DNA from: Ovoidimarina sp039190895
GTDB lineage: Bacteria > Pseudomonadota > Alphaproteobacteria > Rhodobacterales > Rhodobacteraceae
DNA length: 22,119 nt
Assembly (NCBI GenBank): GCA_039190895.1
Contig: JBCCXY010000058.1
Coordinates: 1-22,119 of the forward strand
Direction: 5' to 3'
Part shown: piece after piece, positions 20,516 through 22,119 of the stretch
Position numbering within the stretch: position 1 is the first letter of the stretch
How the letters are laid out: each line of letters opens with the position of its first letter
Made by a program: the position numbers and the translations under genes
Notes under the pieces: model-generated
Seen by the model: the letters and a program-made list of their open reading frames with translations, nothing else
Database searches by the model: none
What the model was told of the DNA's origin: nothing

Positions 20516-21769
20516 TTACCGCAGGGCGCGGCCCTTGATGATGGCGTCGGGGCCGAAGCGGTCGCGGATGGCGTCGGTGGCGCGTTCGGCGCCCGCGCGG
20601 GTGGTGGCGTCGGGATCGAGGAGGTCTCCGGACGCGTCGGCGGCGGTGGCGGGGACGATGTTGGACAGGCCGACGCCGATGAGGCGGAACGGGGCGCGGT
20701 CGGCGATGGTGTCGAACATGGCGCGGGCGGTGCGGTAGATCTTGTCGGCGATCTGGGTCGGGTCGCGCAGGGATTGGCGACGGGTGAGGATCTTGAAGTC
20801 GGATTGCTTGACCTTCAGCGTCACCACCCGCCCGGCCTTGTCGGTGGCCTTGAGGCGGTCGGCGACTTTCTCGGACAGGCGCCAGAGGTGGCCGTCGAGG
20901 ATTTCGAGGTTGCCGGTGTCTTCGTGGAACGTCGTCTCGTTCGAGATGGACTTGACCGGCGCGTTCTTCTGGACGGCGCGGTAGTCCTCGCCCCGGGCGA
21001 GGTGCCAGAGGCGGTCACCCGTGCTGCCGAAGCGGGCGTGGAGGTCCTCCTTCTCCCACCGCAGGAGGTCGCCGAAGGTGTGGATCCCGGCCTTGTCGAG
21101 CGCGGCGTCGGCGACCTGGCCTACGCCCCAGATCAGGCGGACGGGTTTGTTGCGCAGGAATTCCACCGTCTCGGCCTTCCCGATGAGGGAGAAGCCGCGG
21201 GGTTTGTCGAGGTCGGAGGCGACCTTGGCGAGGAACTTGTTGTGGGAGAGGCCGATGGAGACGGTGATGCCGATCTCCTCCTCGATCCGGCGGGCGAGGC
21301 GGGCGAGCATGTAGGCGGGCGGGTGGCCGTGGAGGCGTTGGGTGCCGGTGAGGTCGAGGAACGCCTCATCGAGGGATAGGGGTTCGACGATGGGGGTGAG
21401 GTCCTCCATCATGGCGCGGATCTGTTTCGAGACCTCCACGTAGACGGACATGCGGCCCTTCACGACGGTAGCTTCGGGGCAGAGCTGGAGGGCCTTGAAC
21501 ATCGGCATGGCGGAGCGGACGCCCTTGATGCGGGCGATGTAGCAGGCGGTGGTGACGACGCCGCGGCGGCCGCCGCCGACGATGACGGGGACGTCGCGGA
21601 GGGTGGGGTCGTCGCGCTTCTCAACGGAGGCGTAGAAGGCGTCGCAATCCATGTGGGCGATGGAGAGGGTGTGAAGCTCCGGGTGGGTCAGGACACGGGC
21701 GGAGCAGCAGGCGGGACACCTTGGGCCGCCATCGAAGCTTTCCAGACAGGCCGTGCAGAGGACTGGCAT
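20516..21769 (-). CDS. dinB: DNA polymerase IV (Y-family) with N-terminal zinc-finger-like motif
   Basis: DinB is an error-prone translesion polymerase. The 417-residue protein has the catalytic acids at Asp41 (HMDCDAFYASVE) and Asp134-Glu135 (PLSLDEAFLDLTG), the nucleotide-binding segment VVTTACYIARIKGVRSAMPM, the thumb helix-hairpin-helix region LIWGVGQVADAALDKAGIHTFGDL, and a little-finger domain ending KGRALR. About 35 residues precede the polymerase core and carry a Cys-x2-Cys...Cys-x2-Cys pattern (C5, C8, C18, C21), probably a small zinc ribbon; I believe this is seen in alphaproteobacterial DinB. No obvious beta-clamp QxxLF motif stands at the C-terminus. I found no GTTC-N7-GTTC or GAAC-N7-GAAC SOS box just upstream. 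Confidence 0.96.
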   Translation of the reverse strand: MPVLCTACLESFDGGPRCPACCSARVLTHPELHTLSIAHMDCDAFYASVEKRDDPTLRDVPVIVGGGRRGVVTTACYIARIKGVRSAMPMFKALQLCPEATVVKGRMSVYVEVSKQIRAMMEDLTPIVEPLSLDEAFLDLTGTQRLHGHPPAYMLARLARRIEEEIGITVSIGLSHNKFLAKVASDLDKPRGFSLIGKAETVEFLRNKPVRLIWGVGQVADAALDKAGIHTFGDLLRWEKEDLHARFGSTGDRLWHLARGEDYRAVQKNAPVKSISNETTFHEDTGNLEILDGHLWRLSEKVADRLKATDKAGRVVTLKVKQSDFKILTRRQSLRDPTQIADKIYRTARAMFDTIADRAPFRLIGVGLSNIVPATAADASGDLLDPDATTRAGAERATDAIRDRFGPDAIIKGRALR

Positions 21770-21818
21770 GGGGGGAGGATAGCAGGGGAACTTGGGTGGG
21801 TGGAGAGGGGATTTTCAG

Positions 21819-21836
21819 CGGTCCCCATGGGGACCG
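21819..21836. terminator. Palindrome between the right-edge gene and dinB
   Basis: A perfect 18-base palindrome, CGGTCCCCATGGGGACCG, lies downstream of the right-edge gene on the minus strand. It shares the core GGTCCCCATGGGGACC with the ilvC terminator. It probably ends transcription of the right-edge gene. No T-run is evident. The rest of 21770-21894 shows no gene. Confidence 0.5.
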
Positions 21837-21894
21837 GCTGTAAGGTGTTGGGATTGTTGGAGGATTCCGAGGAGCGTTTTGAGTCTGATGTCCG

Positions 21895-22119
21895 CTATTC
21901 TGCTTTCACCTCAAAACCAGCCAAGTTCAGCCTCTCGTTTTTCACCTGTGGCGCACCCACCTTCGATTTGGCGGGACGATGTTCTTGTGCATTGAGATTT
22001 TTTCGAGCAACGCGTTTCGCAGTTGTTGAATTGTACAGTCGGCGAGGCGACTTACCATTCTCATGCAAGAACGCGTAAATCGACTTTTCCAAAAACGCCG
22101 GCGTGATGCTGAATCCTGA
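21895..22119 (-). CDS. C-terminal part of a hypothetical protein (cut by window edge)
   Basis: The frame is open through the right edge of the window and ends with TAG at 21895, giving at least 74 residues. The visible part starts SGFSITPAFLEKSIYAFLHENGK and then becomes strongly basic (RRLYNSTTAKRVARKNLNAQ, RPAKSKVGAPQVKNE). An internal ATG reading at 22092 is less likely to be the true start because protein-like sequence continues upstream. The base composition is lower in GC than dinB next door. I do not recognise the family; a lysine- and arginine-rich tail could bind nucleic acid, but that is only inference. Confidence 0.5.
   Translation of the reverse strand, partial: SGFSITPAFLEKSIYAFLHENGKSPRRLYNSTTAKRVARKNLNAQEHRPAKSKVGAPQVKNERLNLAGFEVKAE

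Noticed and set aside
21770..21894. LexA/SOS box upstream of dinB
   Set aside because: No GTTC-N7-GTTC or GAAC-N7-GAAC pair found by eye.
1..22119. tRNA genes, CRISPR arrays, insertion sequences or phage genes
   Set aside because: No cloverleaf-like sequence, regular spacer repeats, transposase or phage protein was recognised on either strand; the only regular repeat is the short 11-bp array at 8802-8840.

Overview
The window is a GC-rich stretch of chromosome from an alphaproteobacterium, most likely a member of the Rhodobacteraceae (Roseobacter group). The grounds are high GC at third codon positions, the protein sequences (IlvC, GlmM, a FolP with an N-terminal extension, a two-domain FolB, DUF6446 beside glyS, a PPDK-like protein next to glyS) and the gene order. 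The genus cannot be fixed from sequence alone, and no database search was made.

Layout, left to right. 1-1200: ilvC (branched-chain amino acid synthesis) with a strong hairpin behind it. 1264-1959: a GNAT acetyltransferase and a small 4-oxalocrotonate-type tautomerase, both +. 1998-5239: folB-folP-glmM on the minus strand, tightly packed (a 4-base GTGA overlap, then a 9-base gap), joining folate synthesis with amino-sugar supply for the cell wall. 5292-5975: a secreted SleB-type cell wall hydrolase. 6143-8686: a PPDK-like PEP-binding protein. 8847-10988: glyS. 11265-11759: a DUF6446 membrane-anchored protein. 14214-15143: glyQ. Between the DUF6446 gene and glyQ lies an opposite-strand, visibly AT-richer insert (11966-14028). 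15280-16992: a secreted protein with a peptidoglycan-binding domain and a trypsin-like domain that has lost its catalytic triad. 17086-18534: trkH (potassium uptake). 18657-19757: folE2, the first enzyme of the folate pathway whose later steps are folB and folP. 19780-20504: a decayed gene spread over three frames. 20516-21769: dinB. 21895-end: the 3' end of a hypothetical gene cut by the window edge.

Most of the window is conserved housekeeping sequence: folate (folE2, folB, folP), envelope (glmM, SleB hydrolase, peptidoglycan-binding pseudoprotease) and glycyl-tRNA synthesis (glyQ, glyS). The least ordinary part is 11966-14028. It reads as one ancestral multidomain gene, sulfotransferase-like / P-loop kinase-like / sulfotransferase-like, now interrupted by one frameshift and one in-frame amber codon. 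Other points worth a second look are an exact 11-bp-period ACCGAC array between glyS and the PPDK-like gene, loss of ATP-binding residues in that PPDK-like protein, the triad-less protease domain, and a run of three perfect inverted repeats between convergent genes.

I saw no tRNA, rRNA, CRISPR array, insertion sequence or phage gene. Many long antisense reading frames exist here because of the high GC content and were judged to be shadows.
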